Below, piece after piece: positions 48,301-59,276 of a DNA stretch of 64,000 nucleotides; within the stretch, counting starts at the first letter, position 1, and each line of letters starts with the position of its first letter. The DNA lies in NCBI RefSeq assembly GCF_963422355.1, contig NC_085093.1, positions 1,554,551-1,618,550 on the forward strand, read 5' to 3'. The notes beneath the pieces were generated by a model. That model saw nothing but the letters and a program-made list of their open reading frames with translations, made no database searches and was not told where the DNA came from. The DNA is from Corticium candelabrum (lineage: Eukaryota > Porifera > Homoscleromorpha > Homosclerophorida > Plakinidae). Made by a program: the position numbers and the translations under genes.

Positions 48301-50682
48301 GATCAATAAAAATAATCAAAATCTCAGAAATTAACCCGCATGACTTCACCTATACTTCATCGATAGTTGCACAGCCTCATTCTCATGTTTAACCTCCCTG
48401 TTTGACAGGGCACAACAGACGGCAAGCAGTGGTTACCATCTTGTAACCTCATCCGTGCCACATCGCATGATGCTTGATTGACGTGGGTGATGATGTCAAC
48501 ATATCCCAGTGGTCAAATTGATGGGGATTTTATATTGGCGCTCGCTAAAAAAATCCGCCAATCCGCCAAAATAAATTTCCTGCCAACATTTCATCTTATA
48601 CGATAGTTGCTTTGTTGAAGTAGCATTGTACTACGGAAAACTATTCATAGTAATATGTCTGTTAAAAGCAACAGACACTGCTTATTGAGCTAGAAACAGC
48701 AAGAAAGCCACAAACTTAATGTGAATAGTCAGCAAATAAGGTTGTGAGACAACTGAAGCAATCTGTCATAATGTGAACTTGCAGATAAACGATGAGAAGA
48801 GAATGACAAAACACTATTCAGTCGTCTTCAACATACATGTTCATTTGCATTAGCTGTGTAGAACTCACCTCCTCTCTGTACAATCTTGACACATAATGGC
48901 AAAAGAGATTATCTTGAAATTGAAGCTACAAACATCAACACAATATCTGATCAGACAATATGTCCACTTTATTAATCAATATTACTGTAGCAAGCTTAGG
49001 GATATTAGCAATCTGATTGGACATAATAATTACATCTATAAATGTGACTGCATGTCACCCCTCACCTCTGGTTGGGTTGTTCCTGGTTCTATTGTTCCTG
49101 GCTGAGATGCTTCGCCTTCGTTGTCTAGTGTGATAATCAAAATTTGAACAGCAACTTCAACGAGTCTCTCTCGAAAATCGACCACTACAGCATGGTAATA
49201 GCTAGAACAAGCAACATACATTAATATTCCACCTCCAAAGAACAAAAGACCCATTGTGTGACTGACGGTAAGCCATATCCAACTGGATCATAAGCAAACA
49301 CAACGTTGACCAAGGAAGTCAGCAGAGGAAGAGCATGTCTGTTCTCTCCTGATGTGAAGAACGACACCCACCGATTCACAGGAGAAGCATCTAATAAAAC
49401 CAATTGCAAAATACAAAAAACACATAATCCTACACACTAAAGTTTTGGATTGACAACCATATTATTTGAGTTCTGAGATATTCTACTAGCTGTAAGGTAC
49501 CTGTCATGTCTGTCCTACTGACGGTGCCAAAGAGATTGCTACATGTATTGCTGCTCTTGAGCATTAGCAACATCACCAGTTGTATCTAATTTTTTGTATG
49601 CAATTTGCTCCATAAAAATTTCAAATTAGATTGCAAAACTGACAAAAACAAATGGCATACGAAATCATTGAGTTACAGTAGACAGTTTCTTGCATTAGCT
49701 TTGCACTCTATACCATCTGCTTATAAAATTCAAATAAAGCATTTGAGATATGTAGCAATCTCAGTGACAATAGTAAATAGTATAACAATTCTAAAAACCA
49801 GTGCTTGTTGTGTTAGTACTCTCCCAATTTACACTGCGTGTTTGACTATTTGTCTGTGCACCCATCTGTACTGATTCACATTTAAGGACAACAATACGAA
49901 CCTGAAGGAGGCAAATATATGACTTCTGAGAATGATGTGAGAAGCAGTTTAAGTAACTCTGCTCGATTGTTGTCAAGCTTTGCATTTGAACCAGGAGAAG
50001 CGCTGCATCCAACACCAGCCTCCCTGTAATCACACAAACACAGCTGAAACTAAGCGCACATACACAACAACCAGATGTAAAGACCACACACCAAATGAAT
50101 TCACAACTGTCAAATGAAGTTAAGTCGTCTGGATTATCCTATGAGACAATAATACTCAGTTACTGTGCACATTCACAGTAATCAAAAGTATTCATATCTG
50201 ACCGGTCCTGCTTTTGTTGATGGCAAGACTGTGAAATCAGGAGAGAACAACAAGTTCTAAACACAAAATATTCAATTCATGATGGTGTGCTTGTGAAACC
50301 AATTGTAGAAAAATAGACATCTGGTTGCTTAATTTGCTAATTGATTATGGCACATTTGCACTTGTTGGAGATAAAATTTGAAACTTAACAGCTCTAATAC
50401 ATAACGGCATACGCTGTATACATAATGGTTGCATCAATAGAGCAAACTGCTAGCAATTATAAGCAACGTTTGATCTTAATCAACATTGGGTTCAGTGAGT
50501 AAGTTACTGTATTTGTCTGTGTTAGTGATTCTGACATTCTGGGTTTGTTTTGCTACCAGCCTGTGCTTTCCTCTTGCTGTCAATATATTGAATGCCAGCA
50601 GTAAAACAGTGCCTTTTGTTCTGATCAACCCACGCAGCATAAAGTATTAACTAAACACACTAGTTTTAGAACTGCCCAAGGT

Positions 50683-50757
<75 letters not shown>

Positions 50758-50931
50758 GTATGCACACACACGTATGCGCACACACATATGCACACAGCAC
50801 ACACACTAATGGACAGTCCAACAGACAGACAGACAGATTATTCTATTCCTCGGAAAACACTATTACATGATCTAGTCACAAGGCGGACAGACAGACAGAC
50901 AGACATATCCATGCACATGCATACATGTATG

Positions 50932-51011
<80 letters not shown>

Positions 51012-52756
51012 CACACACATAATGATGGAATAAATTCTGCATAAATTCTGTTCATTTCTTACTAACAGCAATAGCAGATAACAAGGAGTGAGCTAGAGGT
51101 GATGATGTCTCTCCTGTATCTTGATTTGTTTGGTCAGCCTATTGAAGTGAGACAAACAGCGTCCAGACAAAGAACAATTGACAAGAAAAAGAAAAGCATC
51201 ACTTTGTCAGAAATTGTTGACCAGAAAAAGTTCCGCCAATTCGGATCTTCAAATACAAATGGCAAAATTCTAATCAATAGTCTCACAGAATTCAATGCTA
51301 CGAAAGAAAAAAGGACTGATTTACAAATTTATTGCTAGTGCAGCTAAACTCAAACTAACTTGCTCTCTGGTCAGAAGCTGTTGATATAGCTGATAACCCT
51401 GATGAGACGGCAACCAAATGTTCCACTGCCTATCAACATATATGGAGTAGAACACCAATAATCCAACACTCAAGTTACTGACTATACAAATTATTTGACA
51501 CAGCTAAACGTCTTGTGTGAAATGTGAGAGAGTGTGAGACTTCTATGTGTGTACTGTACAACACATGGTACTGTATAAGCATTTGCGGTCTATTTGTGCT
51601 ATACATTTTTGCTTGACAAAGCATCACAAATGAATTCCAAGTCATACTAATTTGTACCCACATCTACAGTTACAGTTTGCGTCATTAGTGTCACCAGAAT
51701 GCTCCTGGCTCTGACAAAAAATTGTGACCCAGCATGATCGACTCAGAACAGGCTTTCTATAGTCTCGATCTGATGGCACTAAAAATACACACAAATGGAC
51801 AAATGGACAGAATATTAAGCACTTCAGGTCATTCAACGTCGACCTTAAGGTCAGTTGCGGAGATAGCTCCCCTGCTTCTAGAGACAAGGCCTCCATGCGC
51901 TACGTGGAGGCTTAGGGCCAGCGCTACAATCCACCTGGCGCTACAATCCACCTGGAGCTTGGCTGGAGTCATCCCGATGCATTGAGAATGGTGCAGCTCT
52001 GTGACTGGACAACAAGGCCCACAACTACCCGTCTGCTGCATGATGTTACTGCCAGCGATCATGCCCACCCCAGTCAATGACCAGGTACTCATTTATACTA
52101 ACGAGTAGAGAGAAGCGATTGTGTGTAAGTTTCTAGTTATGCCATAGCTTGTCATCACTGTGACTTGAACCTCCAACCCTGTAAGGTCACGGATGTTTTC
52201 ATTCTCCAAATGCACTCTCTAAGCAATTGAGCTACAGCACACACACACACACACACACGCACACACACACACACACACACACAGACACACACACACAATT
52301 AATTAAATGTATCCCGTGCGTTTAAAGTCTCCGGTATGTACGCGCCTGATAAGAATCACTTTAGCAACTGTAGCGGATTAGTTCAAAGGCACCCTACAAT
52401 ATGCCTTTCCAGGCACTTGTAACGCAGTGCAGCACAACCAAGTAGGTGATTCAAACGCGAACCTTGTAGCAAATAGTGGCAAGATTCGATGGACACGTGT
52501 CTCTCATTGTACGAACATCTTCTGGTTCAACGAGAGTGAAGATGTCGTTTGGTGTGTGGATGGCATCATTCCAAATGAGCTGCTTCCAAAATCCATCGTC
52601 TGTCGCCTCTATTGGCTTCACACGTACAAAAAACGACTCCGTATACGCACACCAATAGATTGAAAAATGCCAGATACATTTGCTAGTTACCGTAGTTTTA
52701 CTGGTGAGCTGACAAACAGCATTCCGAAAAGACTGCTTGCTGTCAGAGGATCCCAT
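45359..52756 (-). CDS. HID1: HID1, Golgi / dense-core-vesicle trafficking protein
   Basis: HID1 is a myristoylated Golgi-associated protein needed for neuropeptide and secretory-vesicle sorting. Exon 1 (52691-52756) reads [20 protein letters not shown] (human MGSTDSKLNFRKAVIQLTTK), keeping the Gly2 myristoylation context. Exon 2 (52463-52615) gives [19 protein letters not shown] and [11 protein letters not shown]. Further exons: [19 protein letters not shown] (about 51.2-51.3 kb), [10 protein letters not shown] (51.07-51.11 kb), [10 protein letters not shown] (50.2 kb), [20 protein letters not shown] (49.9 kb), [20 protein letters not shown] (49.3 kb), [19 protein letters not shown] and [19 protein letters not shown] (47.8-47.9 kb), [20 protein letters not shown] (46.0 kb), and the end [20 protein letters not shown]. 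These follow the human protein in order. The exon corresponding to human AVEKLVQG was not located. The intron at 48.2-49.0 kb is otherwise featureless. Confidence 0.96.
50683..50790. repeat. (CA)n microsatellite in a HID1 intron
   Basis: A CA run with a CGCGCG interruption and CGTATGCACACA variants at its end. Confidence 0.9.
50935..51012. repeat. (CA)n microsatellite in a HID1 intron
   Basis: A pure CA run of about 75 bp. It is separated from the previous CA array by a (GACA)n patch and ends about 55 bp before a HID1 coding exon. Confidence 0.93.
51840..52237 (-). mobile_element. tRNA-derived SINE, copy B
   Basis: Read on the - strand from 52237 it begins GCTGTAGCTCAATTGC (A-box-like) and has B-box-like GGTTCAAGTC within 52162-52179. 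Its body shares CAGTGATG, AGCTATG, TTACACACAATC and GTATAAATGAGTACCTGGTC with copy A at 25342-25665. It sits in HID1 intron 2 in the same orientation as the gene. A (TG)n run, read on the same strand, lies immediately 5' of the head (52242-52297). The 3' limit is approximate and includes a short tandem GCGCTACAATCCACCTG duplication near 51921-51955. Confidence 0.78.
52242..52297. repeat. (CA)n microsatellite abutting SINE copy B
   Basis: A CA run with CGCA and CAGA variants. On the - strand it is a (TG)n tract directly before the SINE head. Confidence 0.88.
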
Positions 52757-52760
52757 CGCA

Positions 52761-52830
52761 GTAATCCGGGCTAATAGACTAAGTAATCCGGGTTATTTAA
52801 GTTATCCGGGCTAATTAATAAATCCGAGTA
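52761..52830. repeat. About 20-bp tandem repeat just upstream of HID1
   Basis: Four units of about 19-21 bp based on GTAATCCGGGCTAATTAA start 5 bp upstream of the HID1 ATG. Two contain an exact TAATCC and two a one-base variant. They lie in the presumed HID1 5' UTR or promoter. Confidence 0.75.
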
Positions 52831-52843
52831 AGTTACCTGTGTA

Positions 52844-54046
52844 GGGTAAAGTCGCCAAACCGTGGACACCCTTCGAAGTAGTTAGAATAGCTCCGATCAG
52901 AAGTCTTACGACAACCTCATTTAGAAACCCAATTTACCCTTGGCCCTTGGTGATCACGCAGGCTCACTCTCCAGTCTGTAGCTATTCGTTGAGATATTAT
53001 TCAACTAGAACGTGACGTCCTAAAGAGGTTGATATTAACGCTTCTATAGCTAATGGTGGACAGCGACGTTTTCGCACTAAGCCAACGATCTATTACGGTA
53101 AACAGGACTGGAACTGGAAGCTACGCTTGCAACAAGCTTTACGCGTCTCCTAGACGTCTATGCAGTCTGGACAGCTCCAGAATTTGCTAGGTTCTGGCAT
53201 CTCATCGAGCATGGCGCACCCGAAGTGGAACCAATGGCTACAGCCGGGATTGTCGCTGCCTATCCATCCTTCTTTATCTTTCTTTAAGTCTTGGTAGTAC
53301 AATTGACCGTAACTGCTACAAAAGGAGTCATTCTCGTCGCTGCTTGAACCAGCCACTCCCATTGCAAACGTTGTCTTGGACTTCCCTGCTAGGAGGCGAG
53401 TTTCTTGACGTTGTAGCTTTCCTTTCTTGCCATTTTCTGTACGTTTTTAACCTTCAGTTTTTCTATAAATCAATCTGCAGTGAGAATGTCACCTACATGA
53501 GATGGCAGCAGTCGTCTGTTTCTTGTGTTCTGTCCTTGTGTTGGATCTGAGTTCTGTGCTGCAAAGAGATGTGCAAAAAGTGGCGTATCTTTCTCTGCAT
53601 GGATGAATGTTGAGCTTTAGAGTGCAACTTCCCAGACCCGCCCACTTTTGATTACAAGTTGCTCGATTCTAGCTGTTGCTCGTAGAGGTGAATAAAGAAA
53701 TCTGCATGGTACAGTAGAGTAAGGCATAGGCTGTGCAACCAACGTACAACGGTGATTGCTTGCGTTGAATATGTAACGCTGCATGATTGTCATGATTTCG
53801 CATTGGCAGGATAGGCGAGGCTTCTGTCTAAACCAGAGCCATATATATATATCTGGTCTAAACATACGGGAAAAAGTGAGAAAACGCGGCGTCAACTGGA
53901 AGAGCGTCCTGTCCCGAAAAGGTACGACTCAGTGCTTGCTACTACAACAAACCGCGTCGCGGTTGATGACCAATCTGTTCTGTGGTAAGAAGTGAAACTT
54001 CAGCCGTCCATCTTTAGGCAGTGTCCACGGTTAGGCAACTTTACCC
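52844..54046. mobile_element. 1.2-kb DNA transposon with 29-bp terminal inverted repeats
   Basis: The left repeat (52841-52869) begins GTAGGGTAAAGT and ends ACCGTGGACAC. The right end (54021-54049) is its inverted copy with two mismatches in 29. Taking GGGTAAAG as the terminus leaves TA on both sides, consistent with a TA target duplication. The element holds a PHD-finger relic on the - strand and no complete transposase. It lies about 90 bp upstream of the HID1 start codon. Confidence 0.82.
53150..53447 (-). pseudogene. C-terminal PHD-finger remnant of a transposase
   Basis: The - strand frame carries a basic stretch (GKKGKLQRQETRLLAGKSK), then FCSSYGQLYYQDLKKDKEGW, IGSDNPGCSHWFHFGCAMLD and FWSCPDCIDV before the stop. 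Cys and His spacing matches a PHD finger that has lost one Cys. DDE transposases of invertebrates often end in basic residues followed by such a finger, and the frame sits inside a TIR-bounded element. The catalytic core was not found. The transposase assignment is inference. Confidence 0.6.
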
Positions 54047-54654
54047 TACTTAGATAATAAATTTGGTTCCATTGCAATCTTTAACTAAAATATCAGATTT
54101 AGATGTCCTGGCATATGAGAGAAATTAGTCTATCAAGTTTGATAGTGTAGTATTGCACTTACGGTTTTGGACAACAATTTCTTTGTCATTACTTAAGAAT
54201 TGCTGGGAAAATATCTCGGCTCTTGCCTGTACTTCTGTCGCTGTCCTATTAATATTCAGTATTTCTTGCATTCTAAGAAGGTAGGGTTTATGTCAGAAGA
54301 ACACCTGAAAGTATGTAGACTAAAAGCTCACTTCTCCAATGTCAAGTGTGTTTCTTGGAACACAAGAAGATACAGCATACATTGTCTTTTGGACTATCTC
54401 AGTATGTAGATACGCGTGAGACGAACTCGAAGTGATGGGTACGCGCGAGAAGGGGTCAAATGCGTGAGAGTTGAAATATTTAGATGGGCCTAGGCTAGTG
54501 CTTGCTCAATCTCATAATGCTAAAGATACGCAACTGAACTTGTGTGAAGTTTGCACGATGCTAATGCCTCGCAGTTCGGTCCAATATCACAATGCATTAT
54601 GCGTAAACACAGTGCAGTCTTGTGTGATAATGCCTCGCGTTTCGGACCATTATG

Positions 54655-54719
54655 TTAGTGCTGCGCAGTAGTGCTGCGTAGTAGTGCTGCGTAGTAGTGC
54701 TGCGTATTAGTGCTGCATT
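54655..54719. repeat. 13-bp tandem repeat GTAGTGCTGCGTA
   Basis: Five near-identical 13-bp units with changes only at unit edges (TTAG/GTAG, CGCA/CGTA/CATT). Confidence 0.88.
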
Positions 54720-54738
54720 ATTTACTAGGCATTTTATA

Positions 54739-54801
54739 TAAAAAGCATTATACAAAAAGCATTATACACAATGCATTATGCATAATGCATTATACACAAT
54801 G
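54739..54801. repeat. GCATTATAC / TGCATTATGCA palindromic repeat
   Basis: Repeated AAAAGCATTATAC units run into ATGCATTATGCATAATGCAT, which is self-complementary and could form a hairpin. Confidence 0.75.
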
Positions 54802-54942
54802 TTTTTTCTCATTATATTAGTGCTGAGTATTAGTGCTGCAGCAATTGTTTTGGCATTGGTAGCACGCTATAGTAAATAACTCAATTTCAGAGTAATTTCA
54901 CTGCAAGTAAGGATCTAGTTGCATATCCGGGATACTGGAGGG

Positions 54943-56742
54943 ATGCGCAACAGGTTGGAGGAAATGCTGCGACAAGCTGCTGGTCTGCTTTGCTTTATTT
55001 CTCTTAGTCTTGCTGTAAAAGAGCCCTGTAGTGGTGTTGATCAGTATATAACGACTGTAGAGCATGTGAAGTCTCAGTTGGGAATTGATTTTGATTGGCC
55101 GTTTGGATTGAAGTCTGCCGCTGCCTACAAAGCGGTCGTTTGTGCCATCACGTTAATGAACGTGGATGCCAGAGGTAAAGACGAACGTTGGGTGAAGTCA
55201 GTTCCATATTTTGAAGAGTCGGATGCTGGACCGACCGCATTGACACTTCACGTGACGGATCTGTCACGAGGAAGTAGGCTGGTTGACGTCATCGTCGACG
55301 TGAGTAATCAGAAATTGCAAATTCTGGCTGAAAAAAGGATTATAACGAGCGAAATATTGGACGATACCACTGCAGCAAAGATGGACAACGGCAGTAAGTC
55401 TATTGATGAGTTACTGTCAGAGAGTGACAGAGCAAAGTGCAAACGCGATTTCCTTGATGCTTGTGAACGAGGAACAGTGGAGATTGACCCTTGGGTGCGA
55501 CGAGTTTTGGACTATCAGAGACGTCTTGCTTTGGATAGACCTCTCAACTTCATTCAGTTCCTTGGGTCGCACAACTCGTTTAATAATCATGCAGATGGCT
55601 ATGGAAATGGTGACTTCCTATTAAATCGAATTCTGGAAGAGCTTAGTTCTGGTGACTGGCAGTTTGTATGGGCTCAACAGTGGTTTACGATGACTGATCA
55701 GATGAATATGGGTGTCAGACATCTGATGTTGGATCCTATCTACTACTTGGGTGAAATGAAATTATGCCATGATGGACTGTCGATCCCAATTGTTGATAAA
55801 ATAATTCACTTCCTGGATGAAATCTTGAACACAACGATTCAGTTTAATTCCAGAGATCTAGGTTGCCTACCTCATGATCGAACTTTTAAGTCTGGACTTG
55901 CAGAAATCTGTGATTGGTTACAACAGAAAGGAAATGAAAATGAGTTTGTCATGGTATATATCAATGATGAGGGCTATGTTGCAGATTGGAATCACACAGA
56001 CATAATTTGGGATGCAGTTGCTACCACCTGTCCTCACATATTGTTTACTCCAACAGACAAAGACAAATTATTTCCAAACAGCTGGCCTTCTCCTAGACAG
56101 CTTATTACTAGAGGCAAGAGGTTGATGTTAACTGGCACGCCAACAGTAAGTAACTCTAATGTTTTCAGACAACCGATGATTCCCCCATGGGACAAGAATA
56201 CACTAAAGTACTTCACTCCTTTCCCAAAGTGTGGCAACTTTAAGCCAGATCAATGGTATTTGGTTGGAGGAGAGAGTCAGGTTGTTGGGCCAATTTACAA
56301 TGGCCCTGCAGAGGAAGGAATTATGACGAGAGAGAACTTGCCATTCGTTCTACAGTGTGGCGTTAGTTGTGCAGAGATGGACCTTGTTTCACCTGAACTT
56401 ATAAGCAGTGCCATGTGGTCGTTCAATGTCGCGCCACCTAACAACTCGTGTGTTGCTATTAGTGACTCTCATTTTGGTCAGTGGGTTGGTCTGCTGTGTA
56501 ATGCGTCACATAACTATGCCTGTGTCAATCACACCAATTCAATGGACTGGGTGATCAGTGAAGGTAAAAGTGTATTTGGTGAAGGGAAGAAGGTGTGCAA
56601 TGCGGAGGGAAGAGTGTTTTCTGGTCCTGTAGATGGACATGAAAATGCCATCATTTACAACCTGATGCAAGCAAAGGAATTGACTCAACCTGTATGGATC
56701 AACACTCCACCACTTTACATCAATCAAACCAGTGGAATGTAG
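54943..56742 (+). CDS. Secreted PLC-like phosphodiesterase, intronless
   Basis: One uninterrupted 599-codon frame from ATG 54943, with a second ATG at 54964 just before the hydrophobic GLLCFISLSLAV, a probable signal peptide. The core fits the PI-PLC X / PLC-like TIM-barrel superfamily: FIQFLGSHNSF (His210), GVRHLMLDPIYYLGEMKLCHDG (Asp264 and His276 as candidate catalytic partners), FVMVYINDEGYV and RLMLTGTP. A Cys-rich C-terminal part has AMWSFNVAPPNNSCVAISD, GQWVGLLCNASHNYACVNH and several N-glycosylation sequons, consistent with secretion. The substrate is unknown; relatives include bacterial PI-PLCs and X-domain proteins lacking the Y domain. The only clearly intronless gene here, it could be a retrocopy or an acquired gene. 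Confidence 0.82.
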   Translation: MRNRLEEMLRQAAGLLCFISLSLAVKEPCSGVDQYITTVEHVKSQLGIDFDWPFGLKSAAAYKAVVCAITLMNVDARGKDERWVKSVPYFEESDAGPTALTLHVTDLSRGSRLVDVIVDVSNQKLQILAEKRIITSEILDDTTAAKMDNGSKSIDELLSESDRAKCKRDFLDACERGTVEIDPWVRRVLDYQRRLALDRPLNFIQFLGSHNSFNNHADGYGNGDFLLNRILEELSSGDWQFVWAQQWFTMTDQMNMGVRHLMLDPIYYLGEMKLCHDGLSIPIVDKIIHFLDEILNTTIQFNSRDLGCLPHDRTFKSGLAEICDWLQQKGNENEFVMVYINDEGYVADWNHTDIIWDAVATTCPHILFTPTDKDKLFPNSWPSPRQLITRGKRLMLTGTPTVSNSNVFRQPMIPPWDKNTLKYFTPFPKCGNFKPDQWYLVGGESQVVGPIYNGPAEEGIMTRENLPFVLQCGVSCAEMDLVSPELISSAMWSFNVAPPNNSCVAISDSHFGQWVGLLCNASHNYACVNHTNSMDWVISEGKSVFGEGKKVCNAEGRVFSGPVDGHENAIIYNLMQAKELTQPVWINTPPLYINQTSGM

Positions 56743-57109
56743 GTGCAGGGCAGGACATTGTGCCTTTCGCATTGCTAAGTGTTGTCAGATGGATAAATAG
56801 TCATGATCTATTTGATGTTTGTTGTTCACTCATTGTTCATTGCTTGTGCTAGGGCTTACTTACATGTAATATCTCAGAGCAAATTTATCTTTACACTATT
56901 GTCTCTAGAGTTTCACATAATAATCAGATGTGTCAGTCACACAAAGTTTCGAACACAACAATGATGACAAACAAATGTTTTAGAATTACAACATGCCCAC
57001 CCTAATCAGATATGTATGTATGTACTCTTGACTATGTGAACGACAGAGTTCACACTATATTCTAAATGTGTGTAGTTATTTTTGCTACCTCCACATGCCT
57101 AGATACTAC
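56743..57109. other. Intergenic between convergent genes
   Basis: The 3' flanks of the PLC-like gene (+) and the PH-domain gene (-). No clear AATAAA or other element was seen. Confidence 0.4.
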
Positions 57110-58798
57110 TCAGTCAACTGACTCAACCAATTGTCTCAGTTCATTAAATGAAGCCTCTGCTTTCTCCACACTAATATCTTCATTTGATGTAAATTCAATT
57201 TCTCCTAGTTTTTCAAGGAGCTCTTTCAATTTTTCAGCACCTTTGCTCTCTACTTCAATGAATTCTCTTTTTCCAATCGGTCTCTCCTTCACCACAACTG
57301 CATAAGCAGATGCAGGAGTAACAGTTTCATCAACAGATTTCTTCACAGATGACACAACAACTTCTGGTACAGAATAAGGGGAAGATGTAACAACTTCTGG
57401 TACAGAATAAGGGGAAGATGTAACAACTTCTGGAACAGAATAAGGGGAAGACGTTTCTTCTATTGTTGGCAAGTTACGTTGACTTGCAGATGCAACAGCA
57501 TATGTTGGAGACTCATGTGTAGCAGATGGAGTCTGTGATGGTCTATACAGCAAACAGCAACAGACAACAATACACAAGATCATCTTTCAATCCACTTTGG
57601 TACACAACTAAAATGTCCAAAGTTATCTATCTTCTCTAATATGTCTCAATTTGAATGCAGCAAACAAAGCACTCTGCGACTTAGATGATTGCATTGAAAG
57701 ATTGTAAGGTAATATCATGCAGCTTAATGAATGGTATGTTGTTATCCCAAAGAACAGTAAAATAGTTAGGTTTGTGTGAGTATTTTGTTTTGTACCACTT
57801 CATGGAAAATTTTTGAACTGCATCATAGTTTCAGCACTTGCCTGATACAGCCTGTAGCATGTAGTGAGAATCTATTGCCAGTTGTGCAGCCTCACACAGC
57901 AATAAAATTATTATGACCAAACAATTAACACCACACAGTAGTTGTGACTATACCAAATTTTCAGGACTTAGTCTGTCTGGCCACTAGCCAGCAGCCAATC
58001 ACATACCAAGTGTACGTCTGTCTCATTTACTCAGTCATATACTTATAATCATATAACAAATTATCTTAACATTATATTAAGAATAGAAATGCTGACTTGA
58101 CATGTTTTGCAATAGAAATTCCCTTATTGATTGCATTCATCCACTCTTTTCTCTTGTCATCTGTTGCAGCTGCCTAAACATGAAAACGAAATTCACACAC
58201 TTTGCAGGCTACAAAGAGTTGAAAATAAATGTCACATTGTTTTACCAGAGTGAAAGATCGAGATTTTGATTTGATCTGAAAAGCTGCTCCAAGATGAGAC
58301 GCATTAGACAGTGTTACAGAATCACACTAAATAACCAAACCAGTTATCTTTTATCTTTTAGATCTACAGTTGAACGTGTGCAGACTTTCATGCCATAATA
58401 TACTTACAAGATCAAGACGAAGCTCTCCACCGAAACGAGTACACTACACCAAATGCATAAAAGTTCAGAGAAAACAACAAATGACATATGACGTCATTAC
58501 AGCCTCATTCTTGTAGTAATACAGTTTTCCTCCACTCAACACAAACCAACGACGCTTCCAACCCTAAAACATCACACGTTTTCTTTTATTAAAACCTTCA
58601 AGTATGCATCGTAGTGACCTTGAATATTCTGCCGAGTTTTTGTAGAAATCCTTCAATGTAAACATCACTGTCATGCGTTAGAGGAAGGGGTGCCTGGTGA
58701 AAAACATTGTTAACAATGCTGGAGCATCCACTGAAATTACAGCACCTTCTTTCTCAAGGTAAAATCGGGTTCATCGTAGATGTCACCATCCGCCATCT
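57110..58798 (-). CDS. PH-domain adaptor-like protein with Tyr-containing repeats
   Basis: Start MADGDIYDEPDFTLRKK (58798). The next exons give APLPLTHDSDVYIEGFLQKL, then GWKRRWFVLSGGKLYYYKNE, RFGGELRLDL, SNASHLGAAFQIKSKSRSF and ATDDKRKEWMNAI. This is a complete pleckstrin-homology domain with the C-terminal invariant Trp (KEW). After an intron of about 600 nt, the last exon (57110-57553) carries three 11-residue repeats SSPYSVPEVVT, further YAV motifs and a Glu/Lys-rich helical end, EKLKELLEKLGEIEF. PH domains bind phosphoinositides or proteins at membranes; the Tyr motifs (YDEP, PYSVP, TYAV) could be phosphorylation sites. That role is inference. The link between PH exons and last exon rests on strand, spacing and open frame only. 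Confidence 0.75.
57359..57451. repeat. 33-bp coding tandem repeat
   Basis: Nearly three copies of a 33-bp unit inside the last exon of the PH-domain gene encode SSPYSVPEVVT repeats. The copies differ at very few bases, so the expansion is recent or conserved by conversion. Confidence 0.9.
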
Positions 58799-59276
58799 TG
58801 GAGGCTAGCCTCGGACTGCCAAACAGCGACAAACCTCCCGTATATGTGCTTCGAGGCCCGTATAAGCTGAATACACACGATACAAGTAAAAACCACTTGA
58901 CAGAGCGTAGCATTTACGTACAGTACATAACACGTAGACCTCGGAGTTCCAGTCCACACTTTAATTAAGTGAGTCAGCTATTGCACACTCAAAACTGAAA
59001 GAACGCAGAAATGTGAAGAAATGTACACTTACAATTGATTGCACAAAGCATAGTATTCTTACACTCCTGTAAAATAAACTTCCGCAAGCAGCAACTTATC
59101 ACCACAGTCAATGAGCACGCGTCTACAAGAGATACTTTGATTGGAAAATTGCGGGTCTAATGTGTACTGCAGTTTTCTATGTTAGTATTCCCATTGCGGG
59201 AAGCATCCAACTTACATCCACTATAATTTCTAATGATAACAATCTACAATAATTAACACAACCCTCTTTCAAACAG
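58799..59276. other. Intergenic, PH gene 5' side to ATF7IP-like 3' end
   Basis: No gene seen. It should contain the promoter of the PH-domain gene and the 3' UTR of the ATF7IP-like gene. Confidence 0.4.

Larger units (their letters stand above)
54047..54942. other. Spacer between transposon and PLC-like gene
   Basis: No gene supported. It contains the short tandem arrays listed separately and presumably the promoter of the PLC-like gene. Confidence 0.45.

Noticed and set aside
48340-48600. Possible repeat with GGCGGATT words in a HID1 intron
   Set aside because: No second copy or inverted repeat was found in the window, so it cannot be called a mobile element.
51350-51460. A - strand segment reading [17 protein letters not shown] as a missing HID1 exon
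   Set aside because: It does not align with the HID1 segment expected there; the [13 protein letters not shown] exon at 51.2-51.3 kb fills that place.
54943-56742. Calling the PLC-like gene a bacterial transfer
   Set aside because: The absence of introns alone does not show this, and codon use does not look clearly different. It is kept only as a hypothesis.
58803-58955. TAGCCTCG and TAGACCTCG...TTCCAG words resembling the 61.4-kb element's TIR
   Set aside because: Both are in the same orientation with only short similarity and no target duplication, so no element can be drawn.
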